From Galactobacter caseinivorans (GTDB lineage: Bacteria > Actinomycetota > Actinomycetes > Actinomycetales > Micrococcaceae): DNA of 64,000 bases. Under the pieces are notes generated by a model. That model searched no databases, was not told the origin of the DNA, and saw only the letters and a list, made by a program, of their open reading frames with translations. Below, piece by piece: positions 24,580 through 33,092 of this stretch (position 1 is its first letter; each line of letters opens with the position of its first letter). The DNA is taken from the NCBI RefSeq assembly GCF_003640665.1, contig NZ_QQXL01000008.1, positions 90,028 through 154,027 on the forward strand, in the 5' to 3' direction. The position numbers were made by a program, and so were the translations under genes.

Positions 24580-25218
24580 ATGACATCCGGGACCCCGCGC
24601 CAGTACCACCGCCCCACCCTCTTCACGAGCGAGATGCTCGATAGCTACGAGGGTGGCACCGACCCTGCCCGCCTCTCCGAGGCAGCACACATGACCGCCG
24701 CCGCCCTGGTGCTGCGCGGCCGCGCCAACTCCGACCCCGCCATCTTGGAGCGCCTGGTCCGCCTGGCGGACGCGGACGGGCTGCAGGACATTGCCGAGCT
24801 GTGGTCCCACTCCCCCGCCGTGACCCTGCCCGGCAGCCTGTGGCGCATGTATGCGCTGCGACGCACCGTGCTGCAGGCGCCAGAGCAGCTGGCCGCATGG
24901 TTCCGCGACGGCCGCGCGCACGCACCGGTCTCCCGCGCCGTGGCGGGCGTTGCCGAGCCGCCCGGCCCGCAGGAGCTGGTGGCCCTCACCACAGACATCC
25001 TCACGGGCGCCTTCACTGGGGACTTTGACATTGCGCTGCTGCGCGCGGCCGCCTTCTGCCGCGTGGTGTCCCTGGGAGAGTCCCTGCATGCCGACGCCGC
25101 GGACCTCTCAGACGAGCGCCGCGGCACCGCCCTGACCCAGTCAGCGGCCCGCCTGAACCACACGGCCAGGGAGCTTGAGGCCTCCGCTGCGGAGTGGCGC
25201 AAGGGCCGCCTGGCCTGA
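24580..25218 (+). CDS. Conserved actinobacterial protein of unknown function
   Basis: A 212-residue soluble, mostly helical protein. It opens TPRQYHRPTLFTSEMLDSYEGG, a segment I recognise from a family in Arthrobacter-like genomes that is sometimes labelled RNA polymerase beta subunit in error. No polymerase motif is present. The body has repeated Leu/Ala-rich helices (HMTAAALVLRGR, LPGSLWRMYALRRTVL, DIALLRAAAFCRVVSLGES). The ATG at 24580 is used; the frame is open further upstream but without family-like sequence. It precedes DUF47-PiT by 260 bases. Function unknown. Confidence 0.72.
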   Translation: MTSGTPRQYHRPTLFTSEMLDSYEGGTDPARLSEAAHMTAAALVLRGRANSDPAILERLVRLADADGLQDIAELWSHSPAVTLPGSLWRMYALRRTVLQAPEQLAAWFRDGRAHAPVSRAVAGVAEPPGPQELVALTTDILTGAFTGDFDIALLRAAAFCRVVSLGESLHADAADLSDERRGTALTQSAARLNHTARELEASAAEWRKGRLA

Positions 25219-25422
25219 TTATTCTCCTGACCGCGAACCAGAATTGACACGGGCAGCCAGACACGCGAACACTGGTGGAGCGACGTCGGGCTGCGGCAGC
25301 CCCGGGCTCCACATTTAGCCGCCTTGAGCGGTATACCGCCGTGAGGCGCTCCCGGTCCGGCGTCGCGCTCACCTCTCAGCATCGCCATCGTGGCTCGTGC
25401 CGCGAAGACCGCCAGCTGGCCG

Positions 25423-25444
25423 GTTCACCCGCGGTGCGTACACT
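25423..25444 (+). promoter_or_regulatory. Candidate promoter of the DUF47-PiT operon with one GTTCACC unit
   Basis: TACACT at 25439-25444 is a good -10. A single GTTCACC (25423-25429), the unit of actinobacterial PHO boxes, lies just upstream, but a second phased unit is not present. Pho control is therefore uncertain. Confidence 0.35.
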
Positions 25445-25479
25445 GGCCCAGACCCCTCGTCAACGGCCGGAAGGTACCC

Positions 25480-26094
25480 GTGAGCCTGCGCTTGTTCCCT
25501 AGCGAGACCCGCAGCCTTGACCTGCTCACATCCCTCGCGGATGTGTTGCGAGAGACGTTGGCGGCGGACTCCGAGCTGCTCGCGACGGACGAGGACGGCG
25601 AACGCTCGCTCCTGACTCAGCTGGAGCACCTCGAGATCAAGGCCTCTGACCTTCACTACGCGCTCCTCACGCACCTGCGCACCTCCTTTGTGAACCCGTT
25701 GCCACGCGAGGATCTTTACGCCTTCTCCCGGCTCCTGCATTCCGCCGTCTCCGCCGTGGCCGGCGCCGGCCCGCTGTTGCAGCTCGCCGGCGCCTCCCGC
25801 TCGGATCGTGTGCCGGAGTTGCTGGAAATCCTGGGCCGCCAGGCAGACCTGAGCCGCATCGCGCTGGCCGGCCTTGGCAAGCTGGAATCCCTGGAGGACA
25901 CCTGGCTTGACCTGCTCCGCCTTGCCTCGCGCGCGCGCCGCACCCAGCAGGCCTGGCTCCTGGAGCTCGCAGACATTCAGAAGATCTCCACCGTGGTGCG
26001 CCAGGAGGTCCTGGCCAAGGACCTGGACCGCGCCGCCGAGGCCCTGCTCGGCTTTGCCGATCACCTTGGACACGTGCTCGTGAAGGAATCCTGA
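25480..26094 (+). CDS. DUF47 (PhoU-like) phosphate transport regulator
   Basis: A 204-residue all-helical PhoU-like protein. It opens SLRLFPSETRSLDLLTSLADVLRE and has the helical-bundle pattern with LEHLEIKASDLHYAL and PLPREDLYAFSRLL, where acidic residues usually bind metal. DUF47 proteins are encoded next to PiT transporters and tune low-affinity phosphate or metal-phosphate uptake. The GTG at 25480 (GGAAGG upstream) is chosen over the upstream open frame because the family N-terminus begins there. PiT begins four bases after its stop. Confidence 0.88.
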   Translation: MSLRLFPSETRSLDLLTSLADVLRETLAADSELLATDEDGERSLLTQLEHLEIKASDLHYALLTHLRTSFVNPLPREDLYAFSRLLHSAVSAVAGAGPLLQLAGASRSDRVPELLEILGRQADLSRIALAGLGKLESLEDTWLDLLRLASRARRTQQAWLLELADIQKISTVVRQEVLAKDLDRAAEALLGFADHLGHVLVKES

Positions 26095-26098
26095 GGCC

Positions 26099-27115
26099 GT
26101 GGAGACAGTACTCCTCGGCACTACCCTGGTCGTTTTGGCCGGGGTGACATTCCTGAACGGCTTTCACGACGCCTCCAACGCCGTGGCCACAGCGGTCCGC
26201 ACCCGCGCGCTGACGCCCTACTTGGCCCTGGCCGTCGTCGCCGGCTTTACGGCGCTTGGCGCGCTGATCTTTTCCAGCTTTGCCACCACGCTCGTGGGGC
26301 GCTTTGACACGGCCCTGCCCGGACACACCTCCGGGCTCGTGATCCTGCTGGTGGGCTTCCTCGTGGCCGGCGGGTGGGGGCTCTTCACCTGGTGGCAGGG
26401 CCAGCCCTCCTCCTCGACCCACGCGGTGCTCGCCGCCATCTCCGGCGCGGCCATGGTGGCGGCCCTCGCCAGCGGCTTCGGGCTGGCGGAGGCGGCCGGC
26501 CTGATGCTGCGCCAGGTCCTGCTGCCCATGCTGGTCACGACCCTCCTGGCGCCCGTCTTGGCATATGTCATCGTGGTCCCGCTGGTCTGGGCCGTGCGCC
26601 ACTCCACCCCCCGCAGGGCCAACGAGGCCGGGCGCTCCGCCCAGGCCATCGGCACCTGCGCCGTGGCCCTGTCCCACGGCCTGCAGGACGGCCAGCGGGC
26701 CGTGGCCCTCTCCGTGGTGACGCTGGGGACCGTGGGCGCGCAGCTGCCCTCCGGGTCCGTCATGTGGCTGCAGGTGGGCGCCGCGGTGCTGCTGGCCGCC
26801 GGCGTGCTCGGCGGCGGCTGGCGCATCACGCACACGCTCTCCGCGCGGCTGGTCACCCTTGACCCGTTGCGCGCCGGCGCCGCCAACATCACCTCCGCCG
26901 GGATGCTCTTCATTGGCGCGTTTGTGCTGCACGCGCCCATCTCCTCCACGCAGGCGGTCACGGCCGGCCTGGTGGGCGCCGGCCTGAATCAGAGCCACTC
27001 CACCGTCAACTGGGCCACGGCCATGCGCATCATGAGCTACTGGATCATCACCCCGCTGGTCTGCGGCCTGCTGGCAGCGGTGCTGTACCTCGCGGCGTCG
27101 CCCCTTTTGCACTGA
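26099..27115 (+). CDS. pit: Low-affinity inorganic phosphate transporter, PiT family
   Basis: A 338-residue membrane protein with about ten hydrophobic segments. The PiT signature NGFHDASNAVATAV occurs near residue 20, and the paired GSST-like motifs SSSTHAVLAAISGA and ISSTQAVTAGLVGA lie in the two halves. It takes up phosphate (as metal phosphate) with protons and does not need ATP. The GTG start lies four bases after the DUF47 stop, so the pair forms one operon. The pst operon is on the opposite strand just beyond, giving a phosphate uptake cluster. Confidence 0.9.
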   Translation: METVLLGTTLVVLAGVTFLNGFHDASNAVATAVRTRALTPYLALAVVAGFTALGALIFSSFATTLVGRFDTALPGHTSGLVILLVGFLVAGGWGLFTWWQGQPSSSTHAVLAAISGAAMVAALASGFGLAEAAGLMLRQVLLPMLVTTLLAPVLAYVIVVPLVWAVRHSTPRRANEAGRSAQAIGTCAVALSHGLQDGQRAVALSVVTLGTVGAQLPSGSVMWLQVGAAVLLAAGVLGGGWRITHTLSARLVTLDPLRAGAANITSAGMLFIGAFVLHAPISSTQAVTAGLVGAGLNQSHSTVNWATAMRIMSYWIITPLVCGLLAAVLYLAASPLLH

Positions 27116-27183
27116 CGCGCCGCCGGCTGACGCGCCGCCAGCCGCCGTCGTGCCCGGCGTTGCCGCGTTGCCCGCTTCCCGTT

Positions 27184-27257
27184 GCCCGACGCCGCGGGGC
27201 CCGGTCCCTGCCCCGCAGAAACAGGAGCGGCGGTGGGGTCCAAGACCCCACCGCCGC
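27184..27257. terminator. Bidirectional terminator between pit and pstB
   Basis: Perfect 14-bp arms (27227-27240 and 27244-27257) with a CAA loop, in a 225-base convergent gap. The recurrent 12-mer GCCCGACGCCGC lies 30 bases before it (27184-27195). Confidence 0.8.
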
Positions 27258-27340
27258 CGATCCCCCTCAGAATCCCCCGCAGACGCATCGCGCCCAGGGG
27301 CCCTGCCCCGCTACGCGTGAGCGTGCGGGGAAGCTATTGA

Positions 27341-28120
27341 TCACCCAAAGCGGCCGGAGACGTAATCCTCGGTCGCCTGATCAGACGGGTTGTTGAAGAT
27401 CGTGGAGGTCTCCGCGTACTCGATGAGCTTGCCCGGCTTGCCGGTGCCCGCGATGTTGAAGAACGCGGTCTTCTCAGACACGCGCGCGGCCTGCTGCATG
27501 TTGTGCGTGACGATCACGACCGTGTACTGGTTCTTGAGCTCGTTGATCAGGTCCTCCACGGCCAGCGTGGAGATGGGGTCAAGGGCGGAGCAGGGCTCGT
27601 CCATGAGGATCACGGCGGGCTCCACCGCGATGGTGCGGGCGATGCACAGGCGCTGCTGCTGGCCACCGGAGAGGCCGGAACCGGGCTTCTCCAGGCGATC
27701 CTTGACCTCATTCCAGAGGTTGGCGCCGCGCAATGACTTCTCCACCACGGCGTCCGAGTCCGACTTGCTCATGCGCTTGCCGTTGAGCTTGAAGCCGGCC
27801 AGGACGTTGTCGCGGATGGACATGGTCGGGAACGGGTTGGGGCGCTGGAACACCATGCCCACCTGCGAGCGGATGGTCACCGGGTCCACGCCCGGGGCGT
27901 AGATGTCGTCCCCATCCAGGAGCACGTTGCCCTTCACGTGCGAGCCGGGCAGCACCTCGTGCATGCGGTTCAGCGTGCGCAGGAAGGTGGTTTTGCCACA
28001 GCCGGACGGGCCAATGAAGGCCGTGACGGACTTGGGCTCAATGTTGATGTTCACGCCCTCTACGGCGAGGAACTTGCCGTAGTAGACATTCAGGTCGACG
28101 GCGTCGATGCGCTTAGCCAT
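27341..28120 (-). CDS. pstB: Phosphate ABC transporter ATP-binding protein PstB
   Basis: A 259-residue ATPase with Walker [10 protein letters not shown], signature [15 protein letters not shown], Walker [15 protein letters not shown] and H-loop VTHNM. The PstB-specific [17 protein letters not shown] is also present. It energises high-affinity phosphate import by PstSCA. It is the last gene of the pst operon and ends before a strong bidirectional terminator. Length is normal. Confidence 0.96.
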   Translation of the reverse strand: MAKRIDAVDLNVYYGKFLAVEGVNINIEPKSVTAFIGPSGCGKTTFLRTLNRMHEVLPGSHVKGNVLLDGDDIYAPGVDPVTIRSQVGMVFQRPNPFPTMSIRDNVLAGFKLNGKRMSKSDSDAVVEKSLRGANLWNEVKDRLEKPGSGLSGGQQQRLCIARTIAVEPAVILMDEPCSALDPISTLAVEDLINELKNQYTVVIVTHNMQQAARVSEKTAFFNIAGTGKPGKLIEYAETSTIFNNPSDQATEDYVSGRFG

Positions 28121-28153
28121 GAGTTTTTTCCTTGTCTAGAGTCTGTGAGGTGC

Positions 28154-29368
28154 TCAGCGGCCGGCGGTCTTGGGAGCGAAGATCTTCGCAACCACGCGGG
28201 CGAGCAGATTGAGGAGCATGACGATGATGATCAGGACCAGGGCGGCGCCCCAGGCGCGTTCCTCCGAGGCCGTGGGGGCCATGGGTGCGGTCGGGTTCAT
28301 CAGCTGGCGGTAAATGAACACCGGCAGCGTCATCATCCAATCCTTGAACAGGTTGAAGTTGGTGGACAGCGCCACACCGGCGGTGACCAGGATCGGGGCC
28401 GTCTCACCGACCACGCGGGCAATGGCCAGCGTGATACCGGAGGCGATACCGGAGATGGCGGTGGGAAGAACCACCTTCAGCGTGGTGCGCCACTTGCGCA
28501 CACCCAGGGCGGCGGAGGCCTCTCGCAGCTCGTTCGGAACCACGCGCAGCATCTCCTCGGTGGAGCGAACCACCACGGGGATCATCAGCACGGAGAGACC
28601 AACGGCCGCGGAGAAGCCCATGACGTTGGAGCCGGGCGGCATCTGCAGGATCTTCTGGCAGATGAACATCATCAGGCCGCTGGCGAAGAGGCCGGCGACG
28701 ATGGACGGGATGCCCGTCATGACGTCCACGAAGAAGCGGATGACCTTGGAGAGTGAGTTGTCGTTGCTGTATTCCACCAGGTAGATGGAGGTCAGCAGGC
28801 CAATCGGCACCGAGATGATGGTCGCCGCCAGCGTGATCAGCAGCGTGCCCATCAGCGCGTGCTTGATGCCACCGATCAGCGGCAGATCTCCCGCCTCCGT
28901 CTTCTGGTCGGTGATGCCCGTGACGCCCTTCATGTCAGAGGCAAAGAAACCGGGAGCGGTCAGGCCGGGAGTGCCGTGGCTGATGACGGTCCACAGCACC
29001 GAGATCAGCGGGATCAGCGCAATCAGGAAGGAGCCAACAATCAGGTTGGTCCAGAGGCCATCCGTTGCCTTGCGGCGGTTCTCCATGATGGTGGTGGTCA
29101 CGTACATGGCCACCACGTAGAGGATCGCGGTGATGATGAGCCAACCGGCAATGTTGAAGCCGATCAGCGCCATGAGAGCGGCGGCGATGATCAGGGCGCC
29201 GCCGGCCACGGCCCAGGCGGTCCAGCGCGGCTTCTGGCCAGCGGTCAGGCGGGAGCGGCCATGACGGCGTCCCGGACCCTGCTGGGCGTTTTTCACGTCG
29301 GTCACGTCGGCGCTCAACTCTCCGGCTGCTGTCTTGGTGGGATCGCTAGGAGTCTGTTCCTTGATCAT
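28154..29368 (-). CDS. pstA: Phosphate ABC transporter permease PstA
   Basis: A 404-residue permease, longer than the usual about 300. The extra length is a polar N-terminus of about 50 residues (Arg/Gly/Gln-rich) plus three additional hydrophobic segments before the BPD_transp_1 core. The core has MGTLLITLAATIISVPIGLL, the DVMTGIPSIVAGLF segment and the EAA loop ELREASAALGVRKWRTTLKVVLPT. Its start touches the pstC stop by one base. It pairs with PstC to form the channel. The long N-terminus is seen in other actinobacterial PstA proteins. Confidence 0.93.
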   Translation of the reverse strand: MIKEQTPSDPTKTAAGELSADVTDVKNAQQGPGRRHGRSRLTAGQKPRWTAWAVAGGALIIAAALMALIGFNIAGWLIITAILYVVAMYVTTTIMENRRKATDGLWTNLIVGSFLIALIPLISVLWTVISHGTPGLTAPGFFASDMKGVTGITDQKTEAGDLPLIGGIKHALMGTLLITLAATIISVPIGLLTSIYLVEYSNDNSLSKVIRFFVDVMTGIPSIVAGLFASGLMMFICQKILQMPPGSNVMGFSAAVGLSVLMIPVVVRSTEEMLRVVPNELREASAALGVRKWRTTLKVVLPTAISGIASGITLAIARVVGETAPILVTAGVALSTNFNLFKDWMMTLPVFIYRQLMNPTAPMAPTASEERAWGAALVLIIIVMLLNLLARVVAKIFAPKTAGR

Positions 29369-30306
29369 CAGTTGGCCCCCGAGAATTCCTTGTGGCGGTT
29401 CACGATGAAGCGAGCCACCATGTTGACCAGCAGGGTGATGATGAAGAGGATCAGACCGGCGGCGATCAGCTCGTTCTGACGCATCCCGAAGGCCTCCGGG
29501 AAGTTCAGTGCGATCTCCGACGGGATGGTCTGGTTACCGGAACCGATGAGGTTCGCGGTGAGGATGCCGGGAGAGAGGACCAGGGTCACTGCCATGGTCT
29601 CTCCCAGTGCGCGGCCCAGGCCAAGCATGATCGCGGAGACCACACCGGAGCGGGCAAAGGGAAGCACGGACATCCGGATCATTTCCCAGCGCGTGGCGCC
29701 GAGGGCCAGTGCGGCTTCCTCATGCAGCTTGGGCGTCTGGACAAAGATCTCGCGGGAGAGCGCGGTGATGATCGGCAGGATCATCACGGCCAGGACCACG
29801 GAGGCTGTCATGAGCGTGCGGCCCGTGGTGGATGGCTCACCAAAGAGCGGGATCCAGCCCAGGTAGGTGTGCAGCCAGTCATACATGGGGACCATCAGCG
29901 GCCCCAAGACGAGCATGCCCCACGCGCCGTAAACGACGGAGGGGATGGCGGCCAGCAGGTCAATGACGTAGCCCACCGGCTTGGCCAGGTTTCGCGGCGC
30001 CAGGTGGGAGATGAACAGTGCCACTCCCAGCGCAATAGGGGTGGCGATCAGCAGCGCGATGGCCGCGGTGATCAGCGTCCCGATCATGATCGGGAAGACG
30101 TAGGTGAAGAAGCTGGTTCCTGCGGAGATCTGATCTGCCGGGGCAAAGAGTGCCGGGACGGACTCCAGGACCAAGAACCCGGCCACGAAGGCCAGGACGG
30201 CGAGGATGACGATGCCCGCGGCCAGGGTGAGGCCGGAGAAGAACTTGTCCCCAGCGCGACCGGATGAGCCGGAGCTCAGTGCCGGAGGTGCGGTGGTGGT
30301 GCTCAC
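29368..30306 (-). CDS. pstC: Phosphate ABC transporter permease PstC
   Basis: A 312-residue permease with six membrane segments. PstC features are YVFPIMIGTLITAAIALLIATPIALG, DLLAAIPSVVYGAWG and the EAA loop KLHEEAALALGATRWEMIRM. It is separated from pstS by 107 bases containing a 14-bp hairpin, so permease expression is probably lower than that of PstS. Adjacent to pstA with a one-base overlap. Confidence 0.95.
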   Translation of the reverse strand: MSTTTAPPALSSGSSGRAGDKFFSGLTLAAGIVILAVLAFVAGFLVLESVPALFAPADQISAGTSFFTYVFPIMIGTLITAAIALLIATPIALGVALFISHLAPRNLAKPVGYVIDLLAAIPSVVYGAWGMLVLGPLMVPMYDWLHTYLGWIPLFGEPSTTGRTLMTASVVLAVMILPIITALSREIFVQTPKLHEEAALALGATRWEMIRMSVLPFARSGVVSAIMLGLGRALGETMAVTLVLSPGILTANLIGSGNQTIPSEIALNFPEAFGMRQNELIAAGLILFIITLLVNMVARFIVNRHKEFSGAN

Positions 30307-30374
30307 GTGGACTCCTGGGAAGGGTGAGAGGGAAGGATCGGTGAGGGGGATCCTGGGCGCTGGCGCCCGGCGAA

Positions 30375-30406
30375 CCGGTGGGCGCGGCCGTAGCCGCGCC
30401 CACCGG
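30375..30406 (-). terminator. Intercistronic hairpin between pstS and pstC
   Basis: Perfect 14-bp arms (30375-30388 and 30393-30406) with a 4-base loop, just after the pstS stop in transcription order. It mirrors the hairpin after the peptide-binding gene at 6.2 kb. Confidence 0.8.
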
Positions 30407-30413
30407 ATCTGAA

Positions 30414-31538
30414 CTACTTGGCGACCGTGATGGTCTCGATGGACTTCTTGGCCTGATCGGAGAGCGAGGTGGAGAGCGGTGCGGCTCCGGCGGCCTCCTG
30501 GGCGGCCTTCTGGCCGTCCTGCGAGGTGACGTAGGTGCCGAATGCCTTGACCATGTCCACGGTGTTCTGATCCTTGTAGGTGGAGCAGAAGATGTGGTAG
30601 CTCACGAGCACGATCGGGTAGGTGCCGGCCGTGGTGGCGGTGCGGTCCAGCTTGACGGCCATGTCGTTGGCGCTGCCGCCCTCGACCTTCTTGGCGGTCT
30701 CAACCGTCTTGGCTGCGGCCTCCTCGGTGGGCTCCTGGTAGGAGTCGCCCACCTTCACGGAGACGTGGCCAAGGTTGCCGGTGGCTGCGAGGTCGGCGTA
30801 GGTGATGGCGCCGTCAGTGGTGGTGGCCAGCTTCACAACACCGGAGGTGCCCTGAGCGGACTCGGCGTTGATCTCGGACGGCCACTTCTCCACGACGTCG
30901 TAGGTCCAGGCCTTGGGCGCTGCGGCCGTGAGGTAATCGGTGAAGTTCTTGGTGGTACCGGACTCATCCGAGCGGTGCACCACGGTGATCTTGGTGTCCG
31001 GGAGGCTGACGCCCTCGTTCTGCTTGACGAGTGCCGGGTCATTCCACTTGTTGATCTTGCCGGTGAAGATGGAGGCGATGGTCTCGGCATCCATCTGGAC
31101 CTTGTCAACACCCTTGAGGTTGTAGGCCACGGAGACGGGGGCGATGTAGGCGGGGATGTTCAGTGCGCCATCCGGGCCACACACCTTCTTTGCCTCGTCC
31201 TGCTCTTCCGGCTTCAGCGCGGCATCCGAGCCGGCGAAGGAGGCGGAGCCGGCCAGGAAGGCCTTGCGGCCGGCGCCGGAGCCAACCGGGTTGTACTGGA
31301 CGGAGACGTTCGGGGCGGTGGCGGCGAGGCCGGTCTGCCACGCGGTGACGGCGGCTTCCTGGGAGGTGGCGCCGGAGCCGGAGAGGGTGCCCTCTACCTG
31401 GGAGCCGCCCTCAGCGGCGCTTCCGGAGGCCGCGCCGGAGCTGCTGGCACCCGGGTTGTTCGCCTGACCGCAAGCGGTGAGGCCAAGGGCCGCGATGGAA
31501 AGAACGGCGGCCGCCTGGCCGAGTCGCTTGAGCTTCAC
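30414..31538 (-). CDS. pstS: Phosphate-binding lipoprotein PstS
   Basis: A 374-residue extracellular phosphate-binding lipoprotein with lipobox GLTAC (Cys about 24) and a Ser/Gly/Ala linker. Phosphate-site landmarks are LSGSGATSQEAAVTAW, the GSGAGRKAFLAGSASFAGSD block, TVVHRSDESGTTKNFTDYL and TDGAITYADLA. The GTG at 31538 is chosen because AGAGGAAA lies 6-7 bases upstream and a signal peptide begins there; the upstream ATG at 31586 would add 16 atypical residues. A phased PHO box lies 117-156 bases upstream. Confidence 0.95.
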   Translation of the reverse strand: MKLKRLGQAAAVLSIAALGLTACGQANNPGASSSGAASGSAAEGGSQVEGTLSGSGATSQEAAVTAWQTGLAATAPNVSVQYNPVGSGAGRKAFLAGSASFAGSDAALKPEEQDEAKKVCGPDGALNIPAYIAPVSVAYNLKGVDKVQMDAETIASIFTGKINKWNDPALVKQNEGVSLPDTKITVVHRSDESGTTKNFTDYLTAAAPKAWTYDVVEKWPSEINAESAQGTSGVVKLATTTDGAITYADLAATGNLGHVSVKVGDSYQEPTEEAAAKTVETAKKVEGGSANDMAVKLDRTATTAGTYPIVLVSYHIFCSTYKDQNTVDMVKAFGTYVTSQDGQKAAQEAAGAAPLSTSLSDQAKKSIETITVAK

Positions 31539-31639
31539 GAGTATTTCCTCTTTCAACCAAGTGGGGAGTTGATTCCCAGGTTCCACTGCCGCGCACGATC
31601 AGTGCCCGGGCCGGCAGACCGATTCGGCCTGCAACAGTG

Positions 31640-31694
31640 ACGCTAAGAGGGCGAGGTGAAGCACGAAGGGGGTCAAGGTGAACGGCAGGTGAAC
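31640..31694 (-). promoter_or_regulatory. PHO box and promoter of the pst operon
   Basis: On the minus strand, GTTCACC units occur at 31688-31694 and 31677-31683 (both exact), and CTTCACC at 31655-31661. They are spaced 11 and 22 bases, the helical phasing of actinobacterial PhoP sites. A TAGCGT -10 candidate follows at 31640-31645, so PhoP would sit over the -35 region and activate pstS under phosphate starvation. Confidence 0.85.
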
Positions 31695-31720
31695 TGTGCT
31701 CGCGTTCGCTCCGTGAGCTG

Positions 31721-31791
31721 GGGCACATGCCCGACGCCGCGTCGTCGGGCAGGTGCCCCTGCGTCACCTGACGCGCCGCGTCAGGGCGCAG
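31721..31791. other. Two adjacent hairpins in the divergent pstS / FUSC gap
   Basis: The first has 15-base arms (31721-31735 and 31744-31758, one A/G mismatch), an 8-base loop, and contains the recurrent 12-mer. The second is a 7-bp stem CCTGACG/CGTCAGG (31767-31773 and 31779-31785) extended by CTGCG/CGCAG, followed by AAAAAG. They lie upstream of both flanking starts, so they are not terminators of either gene. Confidence 0.7.
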
Positions 31792-31857
31792 AAAAAGCGC
31801 GCGAGCCGCGCCGTCTCGTGACGCCCGCGGGGCCGTCGCGGTGCAAGGATGGTGTTC

Positions 31858-32982
31858 ATGGCGCGCGCATCCCTGACCTCGACCCGTTCGGTGATCGCGG
31901 CAAGAAGCCGCGCCGGGGTCACCCGCGTGCGCGTCTCGCTGCCCAAGATTGTGCTCGCGACGGTCGGATCCGTGTTCTCTTACTGGTTCGCGGAGGTGGT
32001 GCTGCGCCACCCCGGGCCACTGTTTGCGGCGACGAGCGCGCTGATTTCGCTCAACTTTGCCTCCACCTCCTATGTGCGCCGCACGCTGGAGGTCGCGGTC
32101 GGTTGCACCCTCGGCATCGCCGTGGGAGACGTGCTGCTCACGCTCTTTGGCACCGGGCTGTGGCAGGCGGCGCTGGTGGTTTTTGTGTCGCTTGCACTCA
32201 GCCGCTTCCTGGATTCCGGCGTGGTCTTCAGCATGCAATTTGGCCTGCAGTCCCTGCTCGTGGTGCTGCTCCCCGCGCCGGCGGGCGGGCCCTTTACCCG
32301 CTCCCTTGACGCGATCGTGGGCGGAGTGGTGGCGCTCCTGCTCGTGATCCTGTGGCCCAAGGACCCGCGCCGCCAGCCCTCACGGGAGCTGGCCGCCCTG
32401 CTGCAGCAAACCGGCGGGGTGCTGCGGGACCTCTCCGCCGCGCTCGTGGCGGATGACTCGGCGAGCGCGTGGCATTGCCTGGTGCAGGCCCGCAACACCC
32501 AGCCGCTGGTGGACGCCGCCGCGAGCGAGTTGGCCGCCGCCAGCGAGATGACGAGGCTCTCCCCTGCCGCCCGCCGCCACCGCGGCGACATCGACCGGCT
32601 GGCCCTGATGGAGGTCCAGGTGGACCTGGCGGTGCGCAATGTGCGCAGCCTGAGCCGCCGGATTGCCTCCCTCATGAGTCACCACGTGCTCTCCGTGGCT
32701 GAGCGCGAAGACCTGGCGGAGACGCTGGATGGCCTGGCAGACGCCGTGGCGACACTGGCCGCGTCGGTGACCACCACGTCATCCAGCGGGCACGATCACC
32801 TCACCGCCCAGGCGCGCGACCGCCTCACGGAGGTGGCCGGGTCCTTGGACCCGGCCAAGCTCGGTGGCGGCGACCCCCAGGTGGCTGGGGTGGTCATGAT
32901 GCTGCGCCCACTCTGCGTTGACCTGTTGGAGGCGGCCGGGGTGCGCCACGACGATGCGGTGGAGTACCTGCCCAGGTTCTAG
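31858..32982 (+). CDS. FUSC / aromatic acid exporter-like membrane protein
   Basis: A 374-residue protein. The N-terminal half has about six hydrophobic segments: FAATSALISLNFASTSYVRR, TLEVAVGCTLGIAVGDVLL and LDAIVGGVVALLLVILWP. The C-terminal half is soluble, helical and rich in Ala, Leu and charged residues. This matches the FUSC/ArAE half-length type that exports aromatic acids or is of unknown substrate. ATG 31858 is preferred over 31849 because AAGGA lies 9 bases upstream. It is divergent from pstS. Confidence 0.82.
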   Translation: MARASLTSTRSVIAARSRAGVTRVRVSLPKIVLATVGSVFSYWFAEVVLRHPGPLFAATSALISLNFASTSYVRRTLEVAVGCTLGIAVGDVLLTLFGTGLWQAALVVFVSLALSRFLDSGVVFSMQFGLQSLLVVLLPAPAGGPFTRSLDAIVGGVVALLLVILWPKDPRRQPSRELAALLQQTGGVLRDLSAALVADDSASAWHCLVQARNTQPLVDAAASELAAASEMTRLSPAARRHRGDIDRLALMEVQVDLAVRNVRSLSRRIASLMSHHVLSVAEREDLAETLDGLADAVATLAASVTTTSSSGHDHLTAQARDRLTEVAGSLDPAKLGGGDPQVAGVVMMLRPLCVDLLEAAGVRHDDAVEYLPRF

Positions 32983-33092
32983 GAGGTGCACGGGCGCGGG
33001 ATCCGGGCCGCGGGTTCCGGGGCGCGGGTTCCGGGGCGCGGCCCAGGCGGGGATGAGAGGATCGGCCTACACCCCAGCAGAATTGAGCACCT

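Noticed and set aside
24580..25218. RNA polymerase beta subunit
   Set aside because: At 212 residues with no polymerase motif, the label seen for some relatives is not supported.
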